NCBI RefSeq assembly: GCF_025602895.1 | Contig: NW_026516412.1 | Location: 1 to 52,803 of the forward strand | Reading direction: 5' to 3' | DNA length: 52,803 nt | Source: Polychytrium aggregatum | Taxonomy: Eukaryota > Chytridiomycota > Chytridiomycetes > Polychytriales | In this document: in pieces, positions 9,116 to 20,303 of the stretch | How positions within the stretch are numbered: the stretch's first letter is position 1 | Layout: each line of letters begins with the position of its first letter | Made by a program: the position numbers and the translations under genes | Notes under the pieces: generated by a model | What the model saw: the letters and a program-made list of their open reading frames with translations, nothing else | Told to the model about the DNA's origin: nothing | Databases searched by the model: none

Positions 9116-10093
9116 ATGGATCCTGCCCTCGTGGACCGCCTCCGTGCCTTGGAGGCCGAGCTCGCCGAGCTCCGGACAGCTCGCGATGCTCCTGCCGCTG
9201 GGTACAGCGTGCAGATGCCGGACCGTTACGACGGTAACCGGCAAGGGTTCCGGGCATTCGTAAATCAGTGCAAACTGTATATACGAATGCAGCCCCACCG
9301 GTTCCCTGCTGACCCGATTAAGGTCGGATTCGTCATTAGTCTGCTCACTGGACCGGCTCTCCAGTGGGCGACTCCGATGCTTGAGATGGGTGATCCCCGA
9401 CTCAACTCTTTTGGCGATTTCCTAGAACGCTTTTCCAAAGTGTTTGACGACCCTGATCGGGCCAGGACTGCCGAGTCAGTGATCACCACACTGTCTCAGG
9501 GCAACCGCCCGTGCGCAGTCTATGCATCCGAGTTCCTTCGTATTGCCGCCGATACGACTTGGAACGACGGTGCAAAGATCTCGTTCTTCCGACTTGGCTT
9601 GTCGGATGATGTCAGAGACGAACTTTCGCGAGTTCGCCCTCTGCCACGAGATCTGGAGGAGTACATCGAGCTTTGTAACGAGCTCGATGCACGAATCCGC
9701 GAGCGCCGTCAAGAGCGCCGAAGCACGCCTGCCCGCTACCGGTCTTCCCAGTTCGCCTTTGGTTCCGCCTCCGCTGCCGTTCCCGCCATCGCTCCCGCGC
9801 CCGTCCTCGCTCCGCCGCACCCCTCCTACATTGTTTCCGAGCCCATGCAAGTGGACTCTGCCGTCTCTGGACCCCTGACCGCCGAGGAGAAACAACGCCG
9901 CCGCCGCTTTGGACTCTGCCTGTACTGTGGCAAGAAGGGCCACTTGGTACGAAACTGCCCCGTCAAGTTTGGATCTACCAGAGCTACCGGACCGCCCCCT
10001 GGACCTCCCGGCCCGAGGATCATCCGCACCATCGTTTACGAGGATGGAGAAGTGCAAGACTTCAGTTCGGGAAACGACCAGGCCCGGTTCTAA
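9116..10093 (+). CDS. gag: Gag of F
   Basis: The ATG at 9116 sits in a strong context (CCGCCATGG); the open frame upstream of it has no ATG. The 325-residue product has an N-terminal coiled-coil-like stretch (LVDRLRALEAELAELRTA), the Gag core (FVISLLTGPALQWATPMLEM), a Pro/Ala-rich linker and a regular CCHC knuckle, CLYCGKKGHLVRNC (near 9915-9960). It is the capsid/nucleocapsid protein. The stop is 10091-10093, in the loop of the frameshift hairpin. Confidence 0.93.
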   Translation: MDPALVDRLRALEAELAELRTARDAPAAGYSVQMPDRYDGNRQGFRAFVNQCKLYIRMQPHRFPADPIKVGFVISLLTGPALQWATPMLEMGDPRLNSFGDFLERFSKVFDDPDRARTAESVITTLSQGNRPCAVYASEFLRIAADTTWNDGAKISFFRLGLSDDVRDELSRVRPLPRDLEEYIELCNELDARIRERRQERRSTPARYRSSQFAFGSASAAVPAIAPAPVLAPPHPSYIVSEPMQVDSAVSGPLTAEEKQRRRRFGLCLYCGKKGHLVRNCPVKFGSTRATGPPPGPPGPRIIRTIVYEDGEVQDFSSGNDQARF

Positions 10094-10111
10094 GTGAAGG
10101 CCTTGAACCGG
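10069..10111 (+). promoter_or_regulatory. Candidate -1 frameshift signal of F
   Basis: GGGAAAC (10069-10075) is read G GGA AAC in the gag frame. An 8-nt spacer follows, then a perfect 7-bp stem CCGGTTC (10084-10090) with GAACCGG (10105-10111). The gag stop TAA is the first codon of the loop. The -1 frame is open through this site into pol. Confidence 0.8.
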
Positions 10112-13100
10112 AGCCGTGCCCACCGCCTTCCGAAAGTGAAGACATTGGTAAGGTGCCTTTGGTAAGTACTGGGGAAGCAGTGATGTGCGGACAGCTTCGC
10201 CTTGCCTCTGGACCGGCGGACACTCTCAGCTCTGGCATAGTACCCGTGGCACCTCTGGTGTCACTGGGAACTGCACCTCATCCACAGGTGCAAATACCTG
10301 AGCTGTCCTGCCAACCCTCGGCAAAGTTAACTGTCTGTGCTAGCCGCAACCCTGGTGCCGAAGCTGGTACCGAACCAAAGTCTTGTGTTTCGTCTGTTCG
10401 TCGTTGCTCGTTGGTTGTTCCCGTCGCTGTTCGTCTTCCTTCTGGTGATTCTCTGTCGTGCGAAGGACTTGTCGATTCTGGTGCCTCTGGCAACTTTATC
10501 GACGAGGACTTTGTTGCTCGACACTCTGTCCCCACCTGCTCCAAGGCTTCGCCCTTGGCAGTGGAAGGCGTGGATGGTAAGCCGCTGTCGTCTGGCCCCA
10601 TCCTCCGCGAGACTGCTCCACTCGAGGTGATTCTCGGGGACGTCTCGCAACGCCTTCGGTTCGATGTGATCAGGTCTCCACATCAACCACTTATCCTTGG
10701 CTTTCCTTGGTTGCGCACCGCCGAGCCCAAGATTGTCTGGTCTCGCGGTCTTCTTTGTCTCCCTCCTTCTGTTGATTCCGACCCCTCTCCATGCACCTCT
10801 TCCCTTTCGTCTTGTAAAATTCCTTCCAATGTCACTCCCCTTCTTGATGATTCCACTCCTTTGATTGATCTAAGCTCCTCTCCTACGCTCCCACCTTCGT
10901 CTTCCCCTTCTTGTCTTGTTCCTCCCGAACCCCTTCGCTCTTCCCAAACCCCTTCTCCTGCTGTCAGTTCTCTTTCCCTCCTTGATGTACCTCCTCCTGT
11001 TGTTTGTTCTTCGGACATTGTTCAGAATAAAGTAACCGTCGAACATTATTCTGACCTTGTCCACGCCCCTCCTCTCAGCTCGGACGCTCCTCTCCGCGTC
11101 TGCAGCATTGATTACCGCTCGATGCGCGAGTCTCTGGATGCATGCAGGCATGGAACGCAACCCCTGACCATCTTTCAGGTCCATGTCCTGCCCACTGACG
11201 AGCCGAGCACTGCGACTGTCGAAGTGCCTGCGGAGTACAAGGACTTCCTGTCTGTTTTCTCTAAACAGGAAGCTGACTCCTTGCCTCCGCATCGCCCTTA
11301 CGACTGCCCCATTGACTTGGAGCCGGGCAAGTCGCCAAAGTTCGGGCCTCTGTACTCACTGTCCGAGCCCGAACTTCACGCTCTGCGTGACTATCTCGAC
11401 GAGAATCTTGCCAAGGGATTCGTTCGTCCTTCGTCGTCCCCAGCAGGCTCGCCAATCCTCTTCGTCAAGAAGAAGGACGGCTCACTTCGTCTTTGCGTTG
11501 ACTACCGCGCACTGAACGGTATCACGGTAAAGAACCGTTACCCTTTACCGCTGATCGGCGAGCTGCTGGACCGACTTCGAGGCGCGAAGGTGTTCACTAA
11601 GCTGGACCTTCGTGGAGCCTACAATCTGCTGCGCATCCGCTCCGGGGACGAGTGGAAGACAGCTTTCCGTACTCGATATGGGCACTTCGAGTACTTGGTG
11701 ATGCCCTTTGGGCTCACCAACGCGCCAGCGACGTTCCAGCACTTCATCAACGACGTCCTGCGCACCGAGTTGGACCAGTTCGCAATTGCGTATCTTGACG
11801 ATATCTTGATCTACAGTGCTGACCCGTCGCAGCATGTAGAGCACGTCAAGCAGGTCCTCTCGAAGCTCCGAGCTGCAAAGCTGTATTGCAAGCTGGAGAA
11901 GTGCGAGTTCTCCAAAACCTCGGTCTCGTTCCTTGGTTTCATGGTCTCGCCCGAGGGCATCGGTATGGAGCGATCCAAGCTCTCTGCGATCTTGGATTGG
12001 CCCATACCGCGCAACATCTCGGATCTTCGATCCTTTGTCGGGTTTGCGAACTTCTATCGACGCTTCATCGATGGATACGCAAAGATCGCGGGGCCCATGA
12101 CTCGGCTCTTCCGGAAGACGCATGGCTTCCAGTGGTCCCGCGAAGCCGATAAAGCATTCAGATCCTTGAAGGATGCCTTCGTTTCGGAGCCCGTTCTGGT
12201 GCATCCGGACCCATCCAAGCCGTTCGTCGTAGAGTCAGATGCGTCGGACTTTGCGCTTGGATGCGTGCTCTCCCAGCGGGGTGCTGATGATCGCCTTCAT
12301 CCTTGCTCGTTCCATTCGCGGACACTCTCGAATGCTGAACGTAACTACAGCATATACGAGAAAGAGCTGTTGGCGATCAAGGAGGCTTTCGAGGCGTGGC
12401 GACACTACCTCGAAGGCGCCCAGCATCCCGTTGCCGTTCTGACCGACCACAAGAACTTGGAGTACCTGGCGACGGCTCGCATCCTAAACCAGCGCCATGC
12501 ACGGTGGTCCCAGTTCTTGTCTCGGTTCGACATCCGCATCCAGTACCGTCCTGGTGCGAGGAACGGCAAGGCCGATGCCCTGTCTCGTCGCTCGGACTAC
12601 ATCCCTTCGTCGGCCTCCGTGTCGAGGGATCCGCCTCTGCTTCTCGATCCTGCCGCGGTGATACGCGTGCTCCGAAGCAGAGACGCCCGCTCTTCGGTTG
12701 CAAGTCGCAGTGACCCTGTGGACTTGCTGCAGCTCATAGCCGAAGAGCAGGCTCGGGATCCCGGTCTAGACAAATACCGTCGTGACCCGAAGTTCGTCTG
12801 GAATGGCCAGTACCTCACCTTCCAGAACAGGATTGTGGTCCCAGAGTCGTGCCGAGTTCCGGCGCTCAAGTCGTGCCATGACCCAGTCGCTGTGGGTCAT
12901 CCAGGCATCCGACGGACTCTGGCTCTGGTATCGCGACAGTTTTGGTGGCAAACCTATCGGAAAGATGTCAAAGAGTACGTCTCGACGTGCGACACCTGTG
13001 CACGCTCGAAAGCTCCGCGACACAAGCCGTTTGGGTTCCTGTTGCCACTCCAGACAGCCGATCGACCCTGGGGGACACTGACCATGGACTTTATCACTGA

Positions 13101-14175
13101 TCTGCCAAAGTCCAAGGGTCACACCTGCATCTTTGTGGTGGTATGCAGCCTCACAAAGATGGCACACTTTATGTCCTGGCGTTCACTGCCGTCGGCGGAG
13201 GAGACTGCGTCACTGTTCCTCGACAATGTCTTTCGTCTCCATGGCCTCCCCGACACAGTGGTTTCAGACCGAGGAAGTCAGTTCACCTCTCGGTTCTGGA
13301 AGGCACTCTGCACGCAGCTCGGGATCCAAACCAGTCTGTCCACGGCCTTCCATCCCCAGACCGATGGACAGACTGAGAGGGTCAACCAGGTCATCAACCA
13401 ATACCTGCGCTGTTACACGTCGTATCAGCAAGATGACTGGGCCGAGCTGCTGCCGTTGGCCGAGTTCTCTTACAATAACCTCGAGAACTCGTCAACACAT
13501 GCCTCGCCATTCTTGGCAACCTATGGGTTCCACCCAAGGTTCGAAGTCCCCGTTATCGCTGGCGGCCCTGATGTTCCCTCTGCCACGGAGAGGGTTGAAC
13601 ATCTCCAGCGGAACCTGGCACTGTTGAAGGAGAATCTTGAGAAGGCAAAGTCTGACTACAAGCACTTCTCAGATCTCCGGAGGTCCCAGGCTCCCGACTT
13701 GCGTCCGGGCGATCAAGTCTGGGTGCTGACTCGTAACATCAGCACCACTCGCCCAAGCAAGAAGCTGGATTACCAGAGGATTGGACCATTCACCATCCTC
13801 GAGGCCGTCGGGACATTGGCTTTCCGCCTGGACTTGCCAAAGGACATAAAGGTGCACCCGGTGTTCCATGTGTCTCTTCTTGAGCCCTACAAGAAGAACT
13901 CGCTTCCGGGTCGGGTGCAAGCGCCGCCCCCTGCGGTGGTCATCGATGGGAACTTGGAGTGGGAGGTCGAAGAGATCTTAGACTCCAAGTTCGTGCGCGG
14001 AAAGCTGCACTATCTCATCGATTGGAAAGGCTACCCGGTCACCGATCGAAGTTGGGAGCCCGCCGACATTGTCTTTGCCCCAACGGTGGCCGCGGAGTAC
14101 CACCGACGCTACCCAGACAAGCCTGGCCCCAGGAGAACTCAAGATGGAACACGCCGTAGTTTAAGGAGGAGATAG
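10069..14175 (+). CDS. pol: Pol of F
   Basis: Coordinates start at the slippery heptamer; the first in-frame start-like codon after it is at 10153, but -1 shifting is the likelier route. Domains in order: protease with DSG (VDSGASGNFID, from 10471); a Ser/Pro linker; RT ([24 protein letters not shown] 11791-11802); RNase H (VESDASDFALGCVLSQ near 12230); integrase HHCC finger (12890-13010); DDE core (TMDFITDLPK, VVSDRGSQFTSRFW, HPQTDGQTERVN); a GPY/F-type module (RIGPFTILEA); and a chromodomain (WEVEEILDSKF..YLIDWKGYP). The stop TAG (14173-14175) abuts the 3' LTR, and a purine tract AAGGAGGAGATAG forms the last codons. All catalytic motifs are present. Confidence 0.95.
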   Translation, partial: GKRPGPVLSEGLEPEPCPPPSESEDIGKVPLVSTGEAVMCGQLRLASGPADTLSSGIVPVAPLVSLGTAPHPQVQIPELSCQPSAKLTVCASRNPGAEAGTEPKSCVSSVRRCSLVVPVAVRLPSGDSLSCEGLVDSGASGNFIDEDFVARHSVPTCSKASPLAVEGVDGKPLSSGPILRETAPLEVILGDVSQRLRFDVIRSPHQPLILGFPWLRTAEPKIVWSRGLLCLPPSVDSDPSPCTSSLSSCKIPSNVTPLLDDSTPLIDLSSSPTLPPSSSPSCLVPPEPLRSSQTPSPAVSSLSLLDVPPPVVCSSDIVQNKVTVEHYSDLVHAPPLSSDAPLRVCSIDYRSMRESLDACRHGTQPLTIFQVHVLPTDEPSTATVEVPAEYKDFLSVFSKQEADSLPPHRPYDCPIDLEPGKSPKFGPLYSLSEPELHALRDYLDENLAKGFVRPSSSPAGSPILFVKKKDGSLRLCVDYRALNGITVKNRYPLPLIGELLDRLRGAKVFTKLDLRGAYNLLRIRSGDEWKTAFRTRYGHFEYLVMPFGLTNAPATFQHFINDVLRTELDQFAIAYLDDILIYSADPSQHVEHVKQVLSKLRAAKLYCKLEKCEFSKTSVSFLGFMVSPEGIGMERSKLSAILDWPIPRNISDLRSFVGFANFYRRFIDGYAKIAGPMTRLFRKTHGFQWSREADKAFRSLKDAFVSEPVLVHPDPSKPFVVESDASDFALGCVLSQRGADDRLHPCSFHSRTLSNAERNYSIYEKELLAIKEAFEAWRHYLEGAQHPVAVLTDHKNLEYLATARILNQRHARWSQFLSRFDIRIQYRPGARNGKADALSRRSDYIPSSASVSRDPPLLLDPAAVIRVLRSRDARSSVASRSDPVDLLQLIAEEQARDPGLDKYRRDPKFVWNGQYLTFQNRIVVPESCRVPALKSCHDPVAVGHPGIRRTLALVSRQFWWQTYRKDVKEYVSTCDTCARSKAPRHKPFGFLLPLQTADRPWGTLTMDFITDLPKSKGHTCIFVVVCSLTKMAHFMSWRSLPSAEETASLFLDNVFRLHGLPDTVVSDRGSQFTSRFWKALCTQLGIQTSLSTAFHPQTDGQTERVNQVINQYLRCYTSYQQDDWAELLPLAEFSYNNLENSSTHASPFLATYGFHPRFEVPVIAGGPDVPSATERVEHLQRNLALLKENLEKAKSDYKHFSDLRRSQAPDLRPGDQVWVLTRNISTTRPSKKLDYQRIGPFTILEAVGTLAFRLDLPKDIKVHPVFHVSLLEPYKKNSLPGRVQAPPPAVVIDGNLEWEVEEILDSKFVRGKLHYLIDWKGYPVTDRSWEPADIVFAPTVAAEYHRRYPDKPGPRRTQDGTRRSLRRR

Positions 14176-14594
14176 TGTGATGACCAGCATCACAACGGAC
14201 CAATGAGATTGTCCCGCATGCTCTCTCCCTCCGCACCAATCATGAGTCCCCACGTGTTTGTTTGCCCCCATGCATGAGCACGCGCCGTTGCCACCCGCGT
14301 CTACTGGTTTCCTGCCTCCCCCACCGCTCGGCACATGTCCCCGGGCTGTGCCAAGCCTCTCTCGCTTGCACACCAGCCACTCTCGCACCCCCTTCTCGCT
14401 TCTCTGTGATGCTCCACCCTTCTCGCCCACTTTTGCCCCTCGACCTTCTCCCGGTCTATAAATAGCCCTGCATGTCTGAGCCTATGTTGAACACCAGTTC
14501 GAACAAAACTTGTTCTTTGGTGTTCGGGGCTAAAAGCTAATAAAGCTCATACCAAGCACTTGGTCTTCGTCCTTGCGCTTGTTCACTCCTCACA
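14176..14594 (+). repeat. 3' LTR of F
   Basis: 419 bp, with the same sequence as the 5' LTR on reading. The duplication GGCAC follows (14595-14599). Confidence 0.95.
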
Positions 14595-14599
14595 GGCAC

Positions 14600-15744
14600 C
14601 CCTGTCGACTCTCGAGGTGTCCCACTCAAATACAATGAGTTTGGCGACGTTTTCAGCCTCAAGTCTGACCCTCCTTCTTCCTTGCCTCCTCACCGTCCGT
14701 ATGACTTGTCCATTGAGTTTGTACGGACCGAGGATGGAAAGGAACCTCGTTTGCCAAAGCCGGGGAAAGTCTATCCTTTGTCCCCGGCCGAGGAATCTGC
14801 TCTTTCGGAGTATCTGACCAACGCCCTCGCACGTGGTTGGATCTCCAAATCCTCTTCTCCCGTTGGTGCTCCCTGCTTCTTCGTGAAGAAGCCCAATGGT
14901 GGTCTTCGCCTTTGCGTCGACTACCGGGGCCTCAATGCCATCACGAAGAAGAACCGTTACCCTCTTCCCCTCTTCCAGGATCTTCTTGATAAACTTTCTT
15001 CTGCCCGCGTCTTCTCACACCTTGACCTCCCTGATGCTTACCACTTGGTTCGTGTCAAGAAGGGCGATGAGTGGAAGACTGCTTTTGTTTGCAAATCTGG
15101 CTCTTTTGAGTACAATGTTATCCCCTTTGGTCTTTCAAATGCCCCCGCTGCTTTCCAGTTTTTTATGAACGACATCTTCTCGGACCTCCTTGGTGTCTGT
15201 GTTGTCATTTATCTTGACGACATCCTGATCTTCTCAAAAGATCCCCAGGAGCATGAGGAGCATGTTAAGCTTGTTCTTTCTCGCCTTCGTGAACACTCTC
15301 TTAAGGTCAATCCGGCCAAGTGTTCTTTTGACCTTTCTGAAGTTGATTTTCTCGGCATGATCATCTCTGCCGATGGCATTAAAATGGACCCTGCCAAGGT
15401 CGAGGCCGTTTCTCTTTGGCCTGTTCCCTCTTCTGCTCGCGATATCCAAGTATTTATTGGGTTCGCAAACTTTTATCGCCGCTTCGTCAAGGACTTTTCT
15501 GCACTTGCTCGTCCTTTGACTTCACTCACCACCAAATCCTCCACCTTCTCTTGGTCTCCCGAGGCCCAAGAGGCTTTTGATTCTCTTAAACGTTCTTTCA
15601 CTTCCGCACCTATTCTTCGTTACTTTGATTTCTCTAAACCCGCTGTCATCGAGCCCGATGCTTCTGACTTTGCTTTGGGTGCCGTCCTTTCCCAGTTTGA
15701 CCCTGACGGCGCTCTTCACCCCGTTGCTTTTCACTCTCGGCAAT
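14600..15744 (+). CDS. pol: Pol of D1, segment 2 (RT to RNase H), cut by E
   Basis: This continues the D1 frame after F. It contains RT (CFFVKKPNGGLRLCVDYRGL, catalytic YLDD near 15211) and the start of RNase H (IEPDASDFALGAVLSQ near 15650). Element E interrupts it after GCAAT (15740-15744); the frame resumes at 28121. Confidence 0.93.
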
Positions 15745-16045
15745 TGTGACACGATTGAGGATAATCGAGGTATAGCCGTGAGCGAGAGCTTTCTTACGAT
15801 ACCGATTTCATCCAGAACGGATGAGAACTGACTGCTGTAGCACCGTGGGAAAGATTGTAGTGTATCGAGGGAGTAGTCCTGGGTTACTGTGTGTGTGTGT
15901 GTAGCTGGGGAACGGATAAGGAAATGGTGCGCGCTCCTGTATGACTCTGGGCGCGTCAACGCGTCAGGCTGCTGGACATATAAGGCCGCCCCCTCGCCCT
16001 GCTCTGCTGGAGATCATCTGGAAAAATATAGTGGCCTTGGCTACA
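15745..16045 (+). repeat. 5' LTR of E
   Basis: TGTGACACGATTG..GGCCTTGGCTACA. It includes a GT dinucleotide run near 15888-15902 and a TATA-like ACATATAAGG near 15975. Confidence 0.94.
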
Positions 16046-16057
16046 TGGTAGCATCGG
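16046..16057 (+). other. tRNA-type primer-binding site of E
   Basis: TGGTAGCATCGG directly follows the 5' LTR. It complements a tRNA 3' end of the form CCGATGCTACCA. The same 12-mer follows the C-family LTR. The identity of the tRNA is not determinable here; an initiator-Met-like tRNA is one possibility. Confidence 0.7.
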
Positions 16058-16090
16058 CAACGACGGTTCTCCTCTCGCGTCCAGTTTTCC

Positions 16091-16435
16091 CAACGTTCCG
16101 ATCTCTCCTCCTGTCTGTCTGCCCGAGGCCCCCGCCGTCTGCCCAACGTTCCGATCTCTCCTGTGAGGCTCTGCCGTGAGCCTGTCTGTCTGCCCGAGGC
16201 CCCGCCGTCTGCCCAACGCTCCGATCTCTCCTGTGAGGCTCTGCCGTGAGCCTGTCTGTCTGCCCAAGGCCCCCGCCGTCTGCCCAACGCTCCGATCTCT
16301 CCTGTGAGGCCCTGCCGTGAGCCTGTCTGTCTGCCCAAGGCCCCCGCCGTCTGCCCAACGTTCCGATCTCTCCTGTGAGGCTCTGCCGTGAGCCTGTCTG
16401 TCTGCCCAAGGCCCCCGCCGTCTGCCCGACGCCCG
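16091..16435 (+). repeat. Tandem repeats in the E leader (70-71 bp unit)
   Basis: About four full copies plus a partial one, with repeat marks at 16145, 16215, 16286, 16357 and 16428. Each has the shape CCGATCTCTCCTGTGAGG..CTGCCGTGAGCC..CCGCCGTCTGCCC. They fill the untranslated leader between the primer site and the gag ATG. A long antisense frame here is a by-product of the repeat. Confidence 0.85.
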
Positions 16436-16464
16436 AACTTGCTGGGGAGGCCCTGCCAGTACCC

Positions 16465-19400
16465 ATGACGGAGGAGACAATTACTTTTGAAGACCTTATT
16501 GCAGGGGAGTGGAAGCAATTCTGCAGTGTGGATGGCGACCTCAATCGGCTTGCCATCTCACTCACCCCCGAACAGCAAACCCTGGTCAGAACATTTTCTG
16601 CCAATTATCGACTCCGAGGACCCGCTGCAACGGACGTTCAACACACCCAACGCCAGTGGGAGATCAAGGTTGCTTTCCTCAGAAAGCTGGAGGCTGCGGT
16701 GCCGCCTTTCAAAGGCAGCCGCGAGGCCGGCACTGTGAATGCCTTCCTTGTTTCAATGGATCAGGTTTTCTCGTATGCGGAGGACTACTATGTCGGACCA
16801 GCCCAGGTCCAGGCTGCCGCGACCCACTTCCAAGACAAAGCTCACACATGGTGGTACTCGCAGGACAACGCTGCCATGAGGTCCTCGTTAGACTCGTGGC
16901 AGAGCCTGCGGGACATCATAGTGGCAACATTCATTCCTGCGGACTCAGCCACAAAGGCTGAACAGGAACTTAAAGCCTTTTGCCAAGCAAAGAAGCTTCG
17001 AAGCCTCTCCAAGTATATCGAGCGATTCCTGGAGCTCTCCGCAGCCGCAACAAAATTGACCACCTTTTCGAAGACCGGCTACTTCGTGGGCGGCCTTCAC
17101 GACTCAGTGAGGCCGTATGTCCAGATGCTGCCTAACTACGAGACGGAGCTCCGCGAGGACATTCCAGCACTGATCCGAGAGACGCTTCGTCTCGGCAGCA
17201 TCTGGGACAAACAAGCTGCAACGGCTTATCAGCCCCCGCCTCCGCCGCCGCTCCCGCAAGTAGTCCCCATGGACATCGATGCTATCCATAGGGGACCAAG
17301 AGGTAGTGGCTCGTACCTCTCCTCACGAGAGAGAGAGTTCCTTATACGAAACAAAGGGTGTTTCTACTGCCGCAAAGCCAATGCTGGGCATGTAGCCGCC
17401 CGTTGCCCGGAGAAGGAGAGGAACAAGACCCGTCAGAGAATCCCCGTGCGACAAGTCACGGCGACCTACGACCCCTACGAGCAAACGAACGCCTCCCACA
17501 GCTACCGATTGGAACCTCCCAATGCCACCGAGCCAAGACAGTCTCATGTTGGAAGCGATGACTCCCCTCAGTACGTATTCGGACCTGCTGCTCCGGACAA
17601 TCGTGACAAGCCTGGACTAACGGGTTGCCGCTCTCCAGTCAAGGTTGAACAAGTTCAAGGAGAGCAGACCCGTGGCCAGGAAGTCACGAGAAGTCCGCAT
17701 GGGAGCGCAGATGCCGAGGTACATGAGGGTGATGTCTACGCTTGCCAAATAAAGACACTACCAAGTTCAATCGACCTGACGAGAGTGGTCGGGAAGCGAA
17801 GAGAGCCACCGCACGAAGGAGCAATGAACGCCATATCAGAGAGCGCTTGCTTCCACTTCGTGGGTGCTGCTGGGGGACCAACCGGCATTCAAAAGCGCAT
17901 CCGGTTCCTGCGAGACTCTGGAGCCAAGGGCAACGTTATCAAGCAAGCCCTAGCCCAGAGTCTAGGATGCAAGATGATCCCCTGCGATATACAGCTACGA
18001 TTTGCGGACGATCGCACTTCTGTCTCGACAACAGCCACGGTCATCAGCCTCCGATGTGGATCGTACACGAGGCTCATCAATTGTGTTGTCGCCGACATTA
18101 AAGATGACCTCATCCTGGGCAATCCATTCGATGAGGAGGTCCGCGTCCTGGATCAGAGGACCCAGGAGGGTCGGACAAGGATCACTTTCGTGGATCGGCG
18201 TAACACCCGACATGTTTGGACCAGCCTGCCAGCCGTGAAGGATCAACGAGTTAGGGCGATCCACATCGAAGCGGTATCCTTCAAGCAGCTCCAGAGAGAA
18301 CTCAAAGAAGATGAAGTGCAGGTTGGAGTCGTCTTGGTAAGCCAATCCGAGGTCACCCAGATTAACAGAAACCCGAACGATAAGTCGCTGGCGGAACAGA
18401 AGGAGGAATACCTGGCCAAGCTTCCGCCAGCCATCCGATCTGTCCTGGAGAGATACATGGACGTATTCGAGGACCCCAAAGGTCTGCCCCCGCCTCGGCC
18501 GGAAGATCAGCACATCGAGCTGATCGATTCGAGGAAGCCTCCACCGTACAGACCCATCTTCCACTTGAGTCCCGAGGAGTTGACGGTGCTGAAGGCCAAG
18601 CTGGACGAGTTGCTCGAGAAGGGGCATATCCGCCCCTCGACATCCAACTACGGTGCTCCGGTACTCTTTGTCAAAAAGGCCGACGGCACATTACGTATGT
18701 GTGTGGACTACAGGGCATTGAACGCCAACACGGTCAAGAACCGCACTCCGCTTCCGTTCATTGCGGAGATGCGGGACCGCTTGGCAAACAAAAGATTCTT
18801 CAGCGGACTCGATGTTCGCGACGGGTTCAACACGGTCCGCATGGATGAAGGCAGCATTGCGAAGACGGCCTTTCGGACAAGATATGGAACATTTGAATAC
18901 CTAGTAATGCCGATGGGGCTTACCAACTCCCCGGCCTGCTTCATGACGATGATGAACCGCATATTTCACGAGTTCTACGACAAGTTTATGGTCGCCTATG
19001 TCGACGATGTCCTTGTCTACTCGGACACTTTAGAAGAGCATGCAGCCCACCTGGAGCGAGTTCTCAAGAAGTTTAAGGAGAACGGCCTCTATGCCAAGTT
19101 GATGAAGTGCAGCTTCGCTCAGGAATCGGTCCCGTTCTGTGGACATGAGGTGTCCAGACATGGGCTGAGTATCACGAAGGACAAGGCCAACGCTGTCCTG
19201 GACTTTGGCCAGCTGTCCTCGATCACGGATGTGCAAGCCTTCCTGGGACTCACCAACTGGGTGAAGGACTTCATCCCCGGATACGCCGAGATATGTCTGC
19301 CATTGACAGGGCTACTTCCGAAGAACACCGGATGGATATGGACCGAACAGGAACAGACCGCGGTAAGGGTGCTTCAGCACCACATATCGTCATACCCGGT

Positions 19401-20303
19401 CCTGAGATTCTACGACACCCAACTGCCGGTTGAGGTCCACTCTGACGCCTCCCGCTATGCGGGGGGTGGGGTGATCTTGCAACGATTCGACGATGGGCTT
19501 CACCCCATCCTGTATTGGTCCAGGAAGTGGACGAACACTGAACGCAACTACTCGACGTACGAGCATGAACTGCTGGCATTGCATGATTTAGTCAAACATG
19601 GTCGGCCATATCTGATGGGTTGCCAGTTCCATGTGGTTACGGACCATAAGGCACTCATCTGGCTCAACACCCAAGCCAATATCAATCGACGCCAGGCCCG
19701 GTGGATCCTGGATTTTCAAGATTATGACTTCACTATTGAACATGTCCCCGGATCTCGAAACACAATCGCAGATGTACTCAGTCGAGCGCCATGCCACAGG
19801 CCCCTCTGCTCCAAGTGTAGGGGGAAGATTGACTCGGACACAGCTGCAGTCGATGTGAGGCCGGTCACGACCAGTCTCTCTGCCTCTTCCCTCCGTGACG
19901 AAGTAGGAGACGCTCTGGGGAACGATGAATTGGCAATGACACTGCAGAAGTATCTCGATGGTCAGGATGTAGATGGCCGCTCCAAGGACGCACCACTGGA
20001 GCGTCTTACAAGAGTGGATGGCCTGATCTTTTACGACCACGATCGACTCTACGTCCCGAAGGTGGAGTCGATACGAACACGGATCCTTCAAGAGCACCAC
20101 GACGTCATCACTGTGGGCCATGTTGGACAGCTACGGACGCTCGAAAAGATTTCGCGCCAGTTCTGGTGGCCCACGTTGCGAGCGGATGTGACCCGCTATG
20201 TTGCAGCATGCGAGGTGTGCCAGAAGTCCAAACCCCGCAACCACCTCCTCGACGGCCTGCTGCATCCGTTGCCCATCCCTGAGGAACGATTCAGCTCGGT
20301 GTC
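16465..20303 (+). CDS. gag-pol: Gag-Pol of E, N-terminal part, interrupted by D2
   Basis: The ATG at 16465 (MTEETITFEDLIAGEW) is the first after the leader repeats; earlier in-frame codons are repeat-derived. The frame is continuous from Gag (core near 16600-17200; knuckle CFYCRKANAGHVAARC, with six rather than four residues before His) into Pol. Pol has a protease with DSG (LRDSGAKGNVIK near 17910), RT ([24 protein letters not shown] at 18997-19008), RNase H (VHSDASRYAGGGVILQ near 19437) and an integrase HHCC finger (20095-20225). D2 cuts it at the threshold of the DDE core. It resumes at 26716. A single fused frame fits its lack of a frameshift site. Confidence 0.94.

Larger units (their letters stand above)
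8523..14594 (+). mobile_element. Element F: complete Ty3/gypsy chromodomain element
   Basis: 6072 bp with LTRs 8523-8941 and 14176-14594 (419 bp each, no difference seen by eye). It is flanked by GGCAC (8518-8522 and 14595-14599), which occurs once at the matching site in D2. It encodes intact gag and pol, so it looks autonomous and recently inserted into the pol gene of D1. Confidence 0.96.

Noticed and set aside
15956..16604. Repetitive antisense frames of 174-187 codons over the E leader
   Set aside because: They are translations of the 70-71 bp tandem repeat; the sense strand is a retrotransposon leader.
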